64,000 nt of DNA from assembly GCF_003148805.1 (NCBI RefSeq), contig NZ_QGGX01000017.1, positions 62,001 through 126,000 on the forward strand, in the 5' to 3' direction. This DNA comes from Aminobacter sp. AP02. GTDB taxonomy: Bacteria > Pseudomonadota > Alphaproteobacteria > Rhizobiales > Rhizobiaceae. Below are positions 17,271-26,254 of the stretch, in pieces. A program made the position numbers and the translations under genes. The notes beneath the pieces were generated by a model, which was not told the origin of the DNA, made no database searches, and saw only the letters and a program-made list of their open reading frames with translations. Every line of letters begins with the position of its first letter. The first letter of the stretch is position 1.

Positions 17271-18720
17271 CTTCCGCAGGCATAGTCTTTGCTTCAATGA
17301 GCGGCAGACGCAGCCTGATGCGTGCCCCGCGCCACGGGCCGCTCAGGATTTCTACGCTACCGCCATGCAGGCGGGCTATCTCGCGCGCAAGATTAAGCCC
17401 AAGGCCGGCACCGCTGCTGCGCGGACGCAGGCGATAAAAGGGCTGAAATACACGTTCGTGTTCTTCGCAAGGTATGCCGGGACCTTCATCCTGGACTTCC
17501 AGGCTTCCACTCGCATGGACCAGTATCGTGATGGTCCCTTCGCCACCGCCATGGTCGATGGCGTTGCGCAACAGATTGGTGACGGCTTGCTGGACCTGCG
17601 AGGGTTGGATGCTGACGAGGACGCTCGAAGCTGCTGGCTCGAAGGAAAATTCATAGCCTGCCGACAAGGCGAGCGGCGCAAAATCGGCGGCAAGATGCCG
17701 TGCGAACTCGACAAGATCGACGACCTCGCGCGCACCGGCGGAGTGGTCGAGCACCTGCCGGTCGAGCAGTTGCTGCGCCAGATGCGACAGACGTTCGATG
17801 TCTTTGAGCAGGCGCGTGCTTTCGGGATCCTCGCGCAATAATTCGGCGCGGGTGCGCAGGATGGCGATCGGCGTGCGCAATTCGTGCGCCGCGTCGGTGA
17901 GGAAGCGGTTGCGCTGTTCGTAGCCTTGCCCAAGGCGCGAAAGCGCGTTGTTGAAGGCCTGCACCAGCGGCCCGATCTCCGCCGGCACATCGACGGTCGG
18001 CAGTTGGACTCCACGGTTGTCGATATCGATCTGCTTGGCCTGACTGGCGGTGGCGACAAGGCCGGCGAGCGAACGGCGGACGACCGCAGGTGTGGCAACG
18101 AGGGTCGTCCCGCCCATGACGATGAAGAAGGGCGCCACGAAGGCCACGATGATCAGCGCGATGGCGGGACCGATCTTCATCCAGTCGATCTGGCCCGTCG
18201 CGTAGCGCGTGCCGTCGAGGCTGAGCTGGAATACAACGTCGACGCCGTTCGTCTCCATGCGTGAAAGGATTGTCGAGGTGAGTATCTGAACCCGTCCGGC
18301 GGCGGTCGGGCGATTGGCGAGGATCGCATCAGGACGGAGATCGTGGATTGGAAAGCGCAAGAACGCGTAGTCGATCGCCCATGGCAACCCGATATGTCCA
18401 TCTTCATAAGCGTCAGGTACCTTCCCCTCCCGCAGCGACTTGCCAGCCTGGTCTCGCACGACCAGCCACAGGTTCGGATAGTTCTGGCGTGCCCAGCGCA
18501 TGTCTTCAGTGTCGCGCACGACGAGGTTGCCGCTGGCATCGCGGCTCAAGGCTGTGGCAACTGCCTCGACCGCAGTTTCGTTGTCGCTAAGCAGCCGGGG
18601 CTCGAGCAGGAACAGCACGAACCAGATGAGACCGACAAAGGCGAACAAGGTTGCCGCCTGAAGCAGGATGAGCTTGCGCACAAGCTGCCATTGGAGCGAA
18701 GTGGGGCGCGGCTTCTTCAT
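17239..18720 (-). CDS. Two-component sensor histidine kinase
   Basis: This is an inner-membrane sensor kinase of 493 residues. Two membrane segments (about 18-39 and 185-206) enclose a periplasmic sensor of about 145 residues. A HAMP-like linker follows. The H-box AAHELRTPI carries phospho-acceptor His279, the N-box is NLLRNAIDHG (about 382-391), G1 is DEGPGI (411-416) and G2 is GAGLGL (437-442). It overlaps the upstream response-regulator gene by four bases (ATGA), so the two are translated together. The signal is unknown; no known sensor domain is recognised. Confidence 0.92.
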   Translation of the reverse strand: MKKPRPTSLQWQLVRKLILLQAATLFAFVGLIWFVLFLLEPRLLSDNETAVEAVATALSRDASGNLVVRDTEDMRWARQNYPNLWLVVRDQAGKSLREGKVPDAYEDGHIGLPWAIDYAFLRFPIHDLRPDAILANRPTAAGRVQILTSTILSRMETNGVDVVFQLSLDGTRYATGQIDWMKIGPAIALIIVAFVAPFFIVMGGTTLVATPAVVRRSLAGLVATASQAKQIDIDNRGVQLPTVDVPAEIGPLVQAFNNALSRLGQGYEQRNRFLTDAAHELRTPIAILRTRAELLREDPESTRLLKDIERLSHLAQQLLDRQVLDHSAGAREVVDLVEFARHLAADFAPLALSAGYEFSFEPAASSVLVSIQPSQVQQAVTNLLRNAIDHGGGEGTITILVHASGSLEVQDEGPGIPCEEHERVFQPFYRLRPRSSGAGLGLNLAREIARLHGGSVEILSGPWRGARIRLRLPLIEAKTMPAEARSYPSGQTS

Positions 18721-19391
18721 GCCACGGCGCGCAGGAGGTAGCCAAGGTTGCGTATCGCCCTGATTTCCACGCCGGCTTTGACATCGTCGAGCTTGCGGCG
18801 CAGGCGAGAGACATGGGAATCGAGGGCATTGGAGCCGATCTCGTCGTCCATGGCATAGACCGACTCCTCGAGCGTCGCCCGCAAAACCGTGCGACCGGGA
18901 CGGCGGAGCAGCGCTTCCAGAGCCAGTTGCTCGCGGCGCAACAGCTCAAGCGGTTGGCTTCCGACGCTCGCCTCGCGGTGATGGAAATCATAGGTGAGAC
19001 GGCCGACGACCGTCTGCTCGGATCGCAGGGCGACGGGGCGGCGGTGCAGCGCCCGCAATCGCGCCATCAGCTCTTCCATCGCAAACGGCTTGACCAGGTA
19101 GTCGTCGGCGCCGGCATCAAGGCCAGTGACACGATCATTGAGGCCGCCGAGTGCGGTCAGCATCAGGACCGGCGCATCGACACGCAGCGCCCGTAGTTTC
19201 GGGATCAAGTCGAGCCCCTCGCCATCAGGCACGCGGCGGTCGAGCACGACCGCATCATAGGGCCCGAATTCTGCCGCAGCCTCGGCGTCAGCAAGAGTAG
19301 CGACATGGTCGACGATCACATTGCGGCGTGCGAGCGCGGACTTCAGCACCGAAGCCATTTCCGGCTCGTCCTCAAGCAGCAGAATACGCAT
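18717..19391 (-). CDS. OmpR-family response regulator
   Basis: This is a 224-residue transcription factor with a receiver domain and a winged-helix DNA-binding domain. The acidic pair is Glu7-Asp8, the phospho-acceptor is Asp51 in VVLDRRVP, and the conserved lysine is Lys101 in YLVKPF. The C-terminal half ends with the winged-helix signature SNALDSHVSRLRRKLDD and RNLGYLLRAV. It is the cognate partner of the histidine kinase encoded directly downstream, overlapping by four bases. No target genes can be named. The neighbouring lipoprotein gene is transcribed in the same direction upstream and may be unrelated. Confidence 0.93.
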   Translation of the reverse strand: MRILLLEDEPEMASVLKSALARRNVIVDHVATLADAEAAAEFGPYDAVVLDRRVPDGEGLDLIPKLRALRVDAPVLMLTALGGLNDRVTGLDAGADDYLVKPFAMEELMARLRALHRRPVALRSEQTVVGRLTYDFHHREASVGSQPLELLRREQLALEALLRRPGRTVLRATLEESVYAMDDEIGSNALDSHVSRLRRKLDDVKAGVEIRAIRNLGYLLRAVA

Positions 19392-19485
19392 GGGAGGCTA
19401 CCCCTTCAACAAGGCCTGGCAACGACAATCGCAAGGCCGGCTGGCGCGGATTGCATAATATCTAAATGTCTACAAGTGGACAGTG

Positions 19486-19869
19486 TCACTCGCATTCGAA
19501 CTTTGGCTTGCGGAAGTTGGTGATGTACCAGCGGCCGCCTGAAATACTGGCGTAGTAAGTGTAGAAACACTCTCTTTCTTCGACATAGCCTGGCATCGTC
19601 GTCTCTTCGTAACGTCTTCCGCGCCGAGTGTCCGTGACTTCGCCACTTGTCGAACCAGAGACTACGTTCGTCGAAATCTTGCGCCATTGGTATGCGCGTT
19701 CGCCACGGCCGAGTTCAAGCACCGCCACCGGCGGACCATAGTCCATGACGACCGACTCCACCGGCTGGCCAATGTAGGTTCTCATCGTATCGGACATGCA
19801 GCCTGAAAGAAAAACGCTGGCAGCGGCAACGAAGGCGCCGACAGCGCAGTTGGCAATGCTGGAAGACAT
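19486..19869 (-). CDS. Small hypothetical lipoprotein
   Basis: This is a 127-residue predicted outer-membrane or periplasmic lipoprotein. A signal peptide ends in the lipobox LSGC at Cys24. The mature part contains TYIGQPVESVVMDYGPP, a segment seen in many small bacterial lipoproteins that precede outer-membrane assembly-like folds, and GERAYQWRK. Function unknown. It is monocistronic as far as can be seen, 94 bases upstream of the response-regulator gene and on the same strand. Base composition is lower in GC than its neighbours. Confidence 0.75.
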   Translation of the reverse strand: MSSSIANCAVGAFVAAASVFLSGCMSDTMRTYIGQPVESVVMDYGPPVAVLELGRGERAYQWRKISTNVVSGSTSGEVTDTRRGRRYEETTMPGYVEERECFYTYYASISGGRWYITNFRKPKFECE

Positions 19870-19954
19870 GTCTGACCCTGGTTCTAAACGATATGCCAGC
19901 AGCTACGCAGCAAAGATTGCACCTACATTACAGGCCCTTGCCGCCACCATTTCC

Positions 19955-19980
19955 GGGAACTTTTTTGCCAACGCCGCATC
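19955..19980 (+). promoter_or_regulatory. Possible ECF-type promoter upstream of the cupredoxin-sigma operon
   Basis: A GGGAAC element (19955-19960) is followed after 16 bases by CATC (19977-19980), about 50 bases before the first start codon of the operon. GGAAC-type -35 elements are typical of ECF sigma factors, and this operon encodes one. Autoregulation is therefore possible. The -10 element does not match the common CGTT, so confidence is low. Confidence 0.3.
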
Positions 19981-20032
19981 CAATGGTTCGGAGCCGCCGC
20001 GTCATGCGGGGCGTTCACAGGGAGATGCTCCA

Positions 20033-20443
20033 ATGAAAATGGTTTCCGCCGCACTCGCTCTCATGCTCGCCGGCACCTGGCCCACACTCGCCCAAGAGGT
20101 GGCGAAGGCTCCACCCCCAGGCGCGTTCAAGGCGGTGAGCAGCCTAGTCAAGCTGCCGGACTTCCTGCCCGGCATGGGTCAGCTCTTCGTCGATCCGGCA
20201 ACCCTGCCAGCCGGCCCGTTCCTCGCCTACGACCATGACGGCAAGCTGGTCAGCACCATCTACATGCTGCCGATCAAGGACCTCAATCCCAACAAGCGCT
20301 TCGACGATCTCGCCTCGCCGGGCGGCAATGTCGATCACGTAAGCGTCTACTACAATGCCGGCCATCCCGGGGTAGAGGAGCCGCATGTCCATGTCGTGCT
20401 GTGGCATGTGGCCAAGGCCGACGAGGCGCGGGTAGCGAAATGA
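20033..20443 (+). CDS. Periplasmic protein of the TTHB210/DUF5602-like type
   Basis: This is a 136-residue secreted protein of unknown biochemical role. A signal peptide (MKMVSAALALMLAGTWPTLA, cleavage before QEV) is clear. The mature part has LAYDHDGKLVSTIYMLP and a histidine-rich end, VDHVSVYYNAGHP..EEPHVHVVLWHV, which could bind metal. The chosen ATG at 20033 has GGGAGA upstream and begins the signal peptide. The stop TGA overlaps the start of the following cupredoxin gene as ATGA, and an ECF sigma gene follows, so the three form one operon. Family assignment is from recalled resemblance and is moderate. Confidence 0.7.
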   Translation: MKMVSAALALMLAGTWPTLAQEVAKAPPPGAFKAVSSLVKLPDFLPGMGQLFVDPATLPAGPFLAYDHDGKLVSTIYMLPIKDLNPNKRFDDLASPGGNVDHVSVYYNAGHPGVEEPHVHVVLWHVAKADEARVAK

Positions 20444-20966
20444 TCGCGACCCGCCGACAGACAATCGAAGCCGGCGGGGGCTTTTCCTCGCCGTGCTTTT
20501 CTTCCCGCAGGCGCGCGCCACAGGCAACGACATCATCGACGTCGAGATGCATGGCAAGGACGATGGCGCCCATGTCTGGTTCGACCCTGCCGGCATTCAT
20601 GTCGAGCCGGGACAGACGGTGCGCTGGACAAATCGCGACCCGGGCAACTCGCACACGGTGACGTCATATCATCCTGATGTCTTCGACCGGCCACTGCGCA
20701 TCCCGGCAAACGCCAAGCCCTGGAATTCCGACTATCTGCTGCCGGGCCAATCCTTCTCGGTGACGCTGACCGTGCCGGGGGTGTATGACTATTACTGCGT
20801 GCCGCATGAGCACGCCGGCATGGTCGGGCGCATCGTGGTCGGCACGCCGCAGCCGGTGGCGCCCAGTGCAGTGGACCCCTCGCTCACGCCGCTGCCCGAT
20901 GTGGCGCTGAACGGGTTTCCGCCGGTCGACGAGATCATCGCCAAGGGCATCGTGCGCCGCGTCTGA
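20440..20966 (+). CDS. Cupredoxin-domain protein, apparent one-base frameshift in the signal peptide
   Basis: This is a periplasmic blue-copper-like protein. The domain carries all four type-1 copper ligands: His in GNSHTV, and Cys, His and Met in YYCVPHEHAGM. The domain frame is open only from a GTG at 20493. The natural start is the ATG at 20440, which overlaps the stop of the upstream gene. Joining the two requires one additional base in the G5 run at 20476-20480, which restores a signal peptide reading LFLAVLFFPQARA before TGND. The base is either truly lost or missing from the sequence. The product would be an electron carrier or copper-binding protein, linked to the ECF sigma gene 27 bases downstream. 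Confidence 0.75.
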
Positions 20967-20993
20967 ACGGCGACGGCAAATGGAGGCGATAGC

Positions 20994-21686
20994 ATGCAAC
21001 TGGCAATCTTGCGGCAACAGGTCGATCTCGACGGACGCCGCGACGAGGAACTGGTGGCACTCGCGCGCCAAGGCGGCGAGAACGCCATCCGCGCGCTCAT
21101 CAAACGTAACAACCAGCGGCTTTTTCGCGTCGCCCGCGCCGTCATGCGAAACGACGCGGACGCCGAGGACGTGGTGCAGGAGGCCTATGTCAGGGCTTTC
21201 ACGAGGCTCGACAGCTTCAAGGGCGATGCGAACTTTTCGACATGGCTCACACGGATCGCGCTCAACGAGGCGCTCACGCGTATCCGCAAGCGGCGGCCTG
21301 TGGCCGAGCTGGACGAACTGGATATCGCGGCCAACGGAGGCCAGGTGATCATGTTCCCGACATCGCTGACACCACCGAGTGCGGATGCCGAGTTTGGCCG
21401 CAGGCAGGTGCGCGCTCTGCTCGAACAGGCGATCGACGAGCTGCCGGCGGCCTTTCGCATCGTCTTCATTCTGCGCGACGTCGAGGAGATGAGCATCGAC
21501 GAGACCGCAACGCAGCTCGCGCTCAAGCCGGAGACGGTCAAGACGCGGCTGCACCGCGCCCGCAAACTGATGCGGGCGGCAATCGAAAAACGTCTTTCGA
21601 ACGGCTTTGCCGAGCTGTTCCCGTTCAACGGGGCGCGCTGCGAGCGCATGGCCGATCGGGTGGTCGAGCGGCTGCGCGGGCTTTAG
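20994..21686 (+). CDS. ECF-type RNA polymerase sigma factor
   Basis: This is a 230-residue group-4 sigma factor. Region 2 includes DAEDVVQEAYVRAFTRLDSF and GDANFSTWLTRIALNEALTRIRKR. Region 4 includes DELPAAFRIVFILRDVEEMS and KPETVKTRLHRARKLM. GGAGG lies seven bases before the ATG. It is last in an operon with a histidine-rich periplasmic protein and a cupredoxin. No anti-sigma gene is adjacent; the next gene is convergent. Its signal could therefore be sensed by another route. Regulation of copper or redox functions is a guess from context. Confidence 0.9.
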   Translation: MQLAILRQQVDLDGRRDEELVALARQGGENAIRALIKRNNQRLFRVARAVMRNDADAEDVVQEAYVRAFTRLDSFKGDANFSTWLTRIALNEALTRIRKRRPVAELDELDIAANGGQVIMFPTSLTPPSADAEFGRRQVRALLEQAIDELPAAFRIVFILRDVEEMSIDETATQLALKPETVKTRLHRARKLMRAAIEKRLSNGFAELFPFNGARCERMADRVVERLRGL

Positions 21687-21693
21687 CGACCGG

Positions 21694-22818
21694 TCACATC
21701 TTCCTGACGATGACGCTACCCGCCGAGTAGCCCGCCCCAAAAGAGCAGATCACGCCCAGGCTACCCACAGGCAGGTCGTCGGAGAATTTCGAAAACGCGA
21801 TGATCGAGCCGGCCGACGAGGTGTTGGCATAGTCCTGCAGCACGTTGGGCTGCTCAGCGCGTGTCGCCTCGTGGCCCAGGACGCGGGAGCCGATCAGGTC
21901 GTTCATGGCCTTGTTGGCCTGGTGCAGCCACAGCCGCGACAGGCTGGCCGGCTCTATGCCCTGGTCGGACAAATGACCGAGCATCAGTTCGGCCACCATC
22001 GGCACCACCTGCTTGAACACCTTGCGGCCTTCCTGGTGGAACTGCATGTCGCGGCGGTCGGCCATGTGGCCTTCACGCGTGCGCCTGAGGAAGCCGTTGT
22101 TGTTGCGGATGTTGTTGGAGAATTCGGTCAGGCAACGGGTGGCCAGCACCTCGTAGGCGTTGTCGGCCTTCACATCGTCGGCGCGCTGCAGGACAACCGC
22201 CGTGCAGACATCGCCGAAGATGAAGTGGCAGTCGCGATCCCGCCATTCCTGATGGCCGGAGGTGATCTCGGGATTGACCATCAAAATCGCGCGGGCCGAG
22301 CCGGTGCGGATCATGTCGGTGGCAAGCTGGATGCCGAAGGTCGCCGAGGAGCAGGCGACGTTCATGTCGAAGGCAAAGCCCTTGATGCCGAGCGCCTGCT
22401 GCACCTCGATGGCAATCGCCGGATAGGCGCGCTCATGGTTGGAGGCAGCGCAGATGACGGCGTCGATATCCGCGGCGGTCAGCCCCGCCTTCTTCATCGC
22501 CTCGTCGGCTGCTTTGACCGAAATCTCGGCCATCAGCGACAGCTCGTCCTCGGCTCGTTCGGGCAGTACGGGATGCATGATGCCCGGATCGAGGATGCCG
22601 AATTTGGAGATGACGTGACGGCGCTCGATGCCCGACGCCTTGACGATGAACTCTTCCGACGACATCGCCATCGGCTCGCGCTCGCCGGCCTCGATGGCGT
22701 CGGCGTGAAGCTTGTTTTGGCGGTGGGCATATTCGTTGTAGGCGGCCACCAACTCGGCGTTGGTGATGACTTCCTCCGGCGTGAAGATGCCGGTTCCGCT
22801 GATCGCGACCCTATGCAT
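21694..22818 (-). CDS. Beta-ketoacyl-ACP synthase III-like protein (FabH family)
   Basis: This thiolase-fold condensing enzyme has 374 residues. The catalytic triad is visible: Cys156 in NVACSSAT, His299 in WLHQANK and Asn332 in YANTSSAGS. It is longer than the usual FabH (about 320) with extra sequence after the first strand (NEYAHRQNKLHADAIEAGE), a form common in rhizobia as a second FabH. It probably condenses an acyl-CoA starter with malonyl-ACP in the cytoplasm. The ATG at 22818 starts the conserved HRVAISGTGIF; an upstream in-frame ATG adds 15 unconserved residues. It ends 7 bases from the convergent sigma factor gene. Confidence 0.85.
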   Translation of the reverse strand: MHRVAISGTGIFTPEEVITNAELVAAYNEYAHRQNKLHADAIEAGEREPMAMSSEEFIVKASGIERRHVISKFGILDPGIMHPVLPERAEDELSLMAEISVKAADEAMKKAGLTAADIDAVICAASNHERAYPAIAIEVQQALGIKGFAFDMNVACSSATFGIQLATDMIRTGSARAILMVNPEITSGHQEWRDRDCHFIFGDVCTAVVLQRADDVKADNAYEVLATRCLTEFSNNIRNNNGFLRRTREGHMADRRDMQFHQEGRKVFKQVVPMVAELMLGHLSDQGIEPASLSRLWLHQANKAMNDLIGSRVLGHEATRAEQPNVLQDYANTSSAGSIIAFSKFSDDLPVGSLGVICSFGAGYSAGSVIVRKM

Positions 22819-22927
22819 GGCGTTTCCTGCTCGTTTTGACCCATTGGAATAGGGTTCCGGCATCGCCGGTCAAGCGCAAACGCCGCAATTCAGGCTCGGA
22901 AAAGCGGTTACCTCAGGGAACAATCAC

Positions 22928-23674
22928 TTAAATGCAGCGGCCACCGTCGACTTCCATCGCCACGCCGGTGATCAGCGAAGCCTCGTCGGAGACGAGGAAC
23001 AGTGCTGCGTTGGCGATGTCGAGCGGCGTCGAGAACCGGCCGAGCGGGATCGAGGCTTTGAACTTCTCACGGATTTCAGGAGTGTCCTTGCCCATGAATT
23101 TCTCCAGCATGCCGGTTTCACCGGCCACCGGGCAGAGGCAGTTGACGCGGATGTTCTTCGGCGCCAGTTCGACCGCCATCGACTTGGTTGCGGTGATCGC
23201 CCAGCCTTTCGACGCATTGTACCAGGTGAGGCCGGGACGCGGCCTGAGGCCCGCGGTCGATGCGGTCGTGAGGATCGAACCGCCGCCCTGGCGCTCCATG
23301 ATCGGCACCACGGCACGGGCCGCATGGTAGATCGCCTTCATATTGACGGCGGTGATAAGGTCGAAGACGTCTTCTTCGACATCGACCAGGTCACCGTTGC
23401 GGTGAGTGTAACCGGCATTATTGACAATGATGTCGATGCGGCCGAATGCACTCTTGGCGGCATAGACGAGTTCGTCGAATTCGGAGCGCAGCGACACGTC
23501 CGTAGTGACAGCGATCGCGTCCTTGCCGATCTGGGCCACCACACGCTCGGCTTCCTTGGCATTCAGGTCGGCGACGACCACCTTGGCGCCCTCTTCGGCA
23601 AAGCGCTTGGCCATGCCCTCGCCGAAACCGGCCGCAGCCCCCGTGATGATCGCTACCTTGTCCTTGAGACGCAT
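22928..23674 (-). CDS. Short-chain dehydrogenase/reductase
   Basis: This is a classical SDR of 248 residues, NAD(P)-dependent and cytoplasmic. The cofactor loop is TGAAAGFG (11-18), followed by VVADLN with an Asp that favours NAD. NNAG is at 85-88 and the catalytic set is Ser139, Tyr152 and Lys156 (YNASK). It ends VDGGRCI as many glucose 1-dehydrogenase-like and 3-oxoacyl-ACP reductase-like members do. The substrate cannot be named. It is 109 bases upstream of the FabH-like gene on the same strand, so the two could be co-transcribed. Confidence 0.88.
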   Translation of the reverse strand: MRLKDKVAIITGAAAGFGEGMAKRFAEEGAKVVVADLNAKEAERVVAQIGKDAIAVTTDVSLRSEFDELVYAAKSAFGRIDIIVNNAGYTHRNGDLVDVEEDVFDLITAVNMKAIYHAARAVVPIMERQGGGSILTTASTAGLRPRPGLTWYNASKGWAITATKSMAVELAPKNIRVNCLCPVAGETGMLEKFMGKDTPEIREKFKASIPLGRFSTPLDIANAALFLVSDEASLITGVAMEVDGGRCI

Positions 23675-23935
23675 GATCTTTTCCCGCCCTGTCGATTTGC
23701 TTCCTGATCGATCTAGCCGCCGCCACAGTCCACCGCAATGCTCGTAGCGGCGTGGAGCTGGCGATGTTTAGGGCCCAGCGGCTTCTGCTTGGATTTCCAA
23801 ACGCCGAAGCCTTATGTTGGGTTGGTATAATCGCTGTGTCGAAAACGAAACTGTGACACCGAGGCACTGGCGTTTTTAAATCGATTAGCATATATCGGGC
23901 GGCGACACGACGACCGTCTTGGAAACGGATAAAAC

Positions 23936-25405
23936 ATGACCAGCCAGATCATCCCTGTCGATCCCTTCGACTTCATCATTTTCGGGGGCACCGGCGATCT
24001 GTCGGAACGCAAATTGCTGCCGGCGCTCTATCACCGCCAGCGCGACCACCAGTTTTCCGAGCCGACGCGCATCATCGGCGCATCGCGCACCAAGATGGAA
24101 GACAAGGAATTCCGCGCCTTCGCCAAGAAGGCGATCTCGGATCACGTCAAGCCGGAATACATCGAAGAAGCCGAGCTCAAGAAATTTCTCGACCGCCTGA
24201 GCTACGTCGCGATCGACGCCAAGTCGGGTGATGGCTTTGCCGAGTTGAAGAAGTCGGTGGCCGACAGCAAGCGCATCCGGGTCTTCTACCTCGCCGTGGC
24301 ACCCAGCCTGTTCGGCGACATCTCTGACCATCTCAAGGAACACAAGCTCGTCACCGCGGATTCGCGCATTGTCGTGGAGAAGCCGATCGGCCGTGACCTT
24401 GAGTCGGCCAAGGCGCTCAACGACATCATCGGCGACGATTTTGGCGAGCACCAGATTTTCCGCATCGACCACTATCTCGGCAAGGAGACGGTGCAGAACC
24501 TGATGGCGCTGCGCTTTGCCAACGCGCTTTACGAGCCGCTGTGGAACTCGGCCAACATCGACCACGTCCAGATCACCGTCGCCGAGACCGTCGGCCTCGA
24601 GGATCGTGTCACCTATTACGACAAGGCAGGCGCGCTGCGCGACATGGTGCAAAACCACATGCTGCAGCTGCTCTGCCTCGTTGCCATGGAGGCGCCCGCC
24701 TCGATGGAGGCGAATGCGGTGCGCGACGAAAAGCTGAAGGTTCTGAACGCACTGAAGCGTGTCAACGGCAATGAGGCGCCCAAGCATACCGTGCGCGGCC
24801 AGTACCGCGCCGGGGCTTCCGCCGGCGGACCGGTCAAGGGTTACATCGAGGAACTCGGTTCGGAGAGCACCACCGAGACCTTCGTCGCCATCAAGGCCGA
24901 GATCGCCAACTGGCGTTGGGCTGGTGTGCCGTTCTACCTGCGCACCGGCAAGCGGCTGGCGTCGCGCGTCTCCGAGATCGTCATCGAATTCAAGCCGATC
25001 CCACATTCGATCTTCGGCGAGAGCGCCGGGCCGATCTTCAACAACCAGCTGGTCATCCGCCTGCAACCCGACGAAGGCGTCAAGCAATTCATCATGATCA
25101 AGGATCCGGGCCCGGGCGGCATGCGCCTGCGCCAGATCCCGCTCGACATGAGCTTTGCCCAGTCCTTCGACGGTCGTGCGCCTGATGCCTATGAGCGCCT
25201 GATCATGGATGTCGTGCGCGGCAACCAGACGCTGTTCATGCGCCGCGACGAGGTCGAGGCGGCGTGGAAATGGATCGACCCGATCCAGCACGCCTGGGAA
25301 GCCAGCCGCCAGGAGGCCCAAGGATACACTGCCGGCACGTGGGGCCCATCGGCGTCGATCGCATTGATCGAGCGCGACGGCCGCACCTGGCACGAGAGCA
25401 ATTGA
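23936..25405 (+). CDS. zwf: Glucose-6-phosphate 1-dehydrogenase
   Basis: This enzyme oxidises glucose 6-phosphate to 6-phosphogluconolactone with NAD(P), feeding the Entner-Doudoroff and pentose phosphate routes. It has 489 residues, the family's usual length. [10 protein letters not shown] (17-26) is the dinucleotide-binding motif and RIDHYLGKE (176-184) is the substrate-binding signature with the active-site His following the Asp. It heads a zwf-pgl-edd operon. The region upstream (261 bases to the divergent SDR) holds its promoter; AT-rich sequence near 23870-23900 is a candidate but no operator was recognised. Confidence 0.97.
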   Translation: MTSQIIPVDPFDFIIFGGTGDLSERKLLPALYHRQRDHQFSEPTRIIGASRTKMEDKEFRAFAKKAISDHVKPEYIEEAELKKFLDRLSYVAIDAKSGDGFAELKKSVADSKRIRVFYLAVAPSLFGDISDHLKEHKLVTADSRIVVEKPIGRDLESAKALNDIIGDDFGEHQIFRIDHYLGKETVQNLMALRFANALYEPLWNSANIDHVQITVAETVGLEDRVTYYDKAGALRDMVQNHMLQLLCLVAMEAPASMEANAVRDEKLKVLNALKRVNGNEAPKHTVRGQYRAGASAGGPVKGYIEELGSESTTETFVAIKAEIANWRWAGVPFYLRTGKRLASRVSEIVIEFKPIPHSIFGESAGPIFNNQLVIRLQPDEGVKQFIMIKDPGPGGMRLRQIPLDMSFAQSFDGRAPDAYERLIMDVVRGNQTLFMRRDEVEAAWKWIDPIQHAWEASRQEAQGYTAGTWGPSASIALIERDGRTWHESN

Positions 25406-25410
25406 ACGCC

Positions 25411-26106
25411 ATGGCCCTGCCCCGCTGGAACGAATTTGCAACACGCGAGGAACTGGCGGCAGCACTTGCCGCCAAGGTCGCCGATGCGCTTCGGACAGCG
25501 ATTGCGCAGCGCGGCGAGGCCTTCCTCGCAGTGTCCGGCGGCACCACTCCGGGCCGCTTCATGGCGGCATTGTCGCGGGAAGAGCTCGACTGGAACAAGG
25601 TCACGGTGACGTTGGTCGACGAGCGCTTCGTTCCTGAGTCTTCGCCGCGTTCCAACGCCTCGCTCGCCAAGGCGAACCTGCTTCAACACAACGCGGCGGC
25701 CGCCCGTTTCGCACCGCTCTATCACGAGGCCGCCACCGTCGAAGAGGCGGCGGCTCGCGCCGACACCGGATTTCGCGCCCTGCCCTGGCCGCTTGATGCC
25801 GCCGTCCTGGGCATGGGCGGTGACGGACACACGGCATCGTTTTTCCCCGACGCACAAGGCCTCGATGCCCTGCTCGACCCGGCTTCCGCGCGCATTGTCA
25901 TGCCCGTGCATGCCGAGAGCGCAGGCGAGCCGCGACTGACGCTTACGACCGCACCCCTGATCAATGCCAGGTTGTTGGCCGTGCATATCGAAGGTGCAGA
26001 AAAGCGTGCCGTTCTTGAAGCCGCGATGGCGGCGGAGAAGGCCCTGCCGATCCGCACCGTTCTGGACCGATCGCCACGCGCCGCCGAAATCTACTGGGCG
26101 CCCTGA
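25411..26106 (+). CDS. pgl: 6-phosphogluconolactonase
   Basis: This enzyme hydrolyses 6-phosphogluconolactone to 6-phosphogluconate, the second step of the pathway begun by Zwf. It has 231 residues of the DevB/SOL type. The N-terminal [11 protein letters not shown] segment and the [13 protein letters not shown] motif are diagnostic for the family; the [16 protein letters not shown] region fits too. It begins five bases after the zwf stop at ATG 25411. A 15-base palindrome and 148 bases separate it from edd. Confidence 0.95.
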   Translation: MALPRWNEFATREELAAALAAKVADALRTAIAQRGEAFLAVSGGTTPGRFMAALSREELDWNKVTVTLVDERFVPESSPRSNASLAKANLLQHNAAAARFAPLYHEAATVEEAAARADTGFRALPWPLDAAVLGMGGDGHTASFFPDAQGLDALLDPASARIVMPVHAESAGEPRLTLTTAPLINARLLAVHIEGAEKRAVLEAAMAAEKALPIRTVLDRSPRAAEIYWAP

Positions 26107-26121
26107 GCAGGACGTCCTAAC

Positions 26122-26136
26122 GTGCCCTCAGGGCAC
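26122..26136. other. Palindrome between pgl and edd
   Basis: The 15-base inverted repeat GTGCCCT-C-AGGGCAC lies 15 bases after the pgl stop. There is no T-tract. The one-base centre makes a poor hairpin, so a protein-binding site or accidental symmetry are both possible. Confidence 0.3.
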
Positions 26137-26254
26137 TGTAGACTTTGAATTCGTGCCTGACCCTGTTTGAAAGTCGCTCCTGATTTTCATGGTCATGCAC
26201 CGGCCCGAAGCATCCTCCCAAGCTTCGGGCGCCGAGTTGAAAGGACTGAGGCCC

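Noticed and set aside
23885-25465. Long open frame on the minus strand opposite zwf
   Set aside because: It is an antisense shadow of a high-GC gene; zwf has all family motifs on the plus strand.
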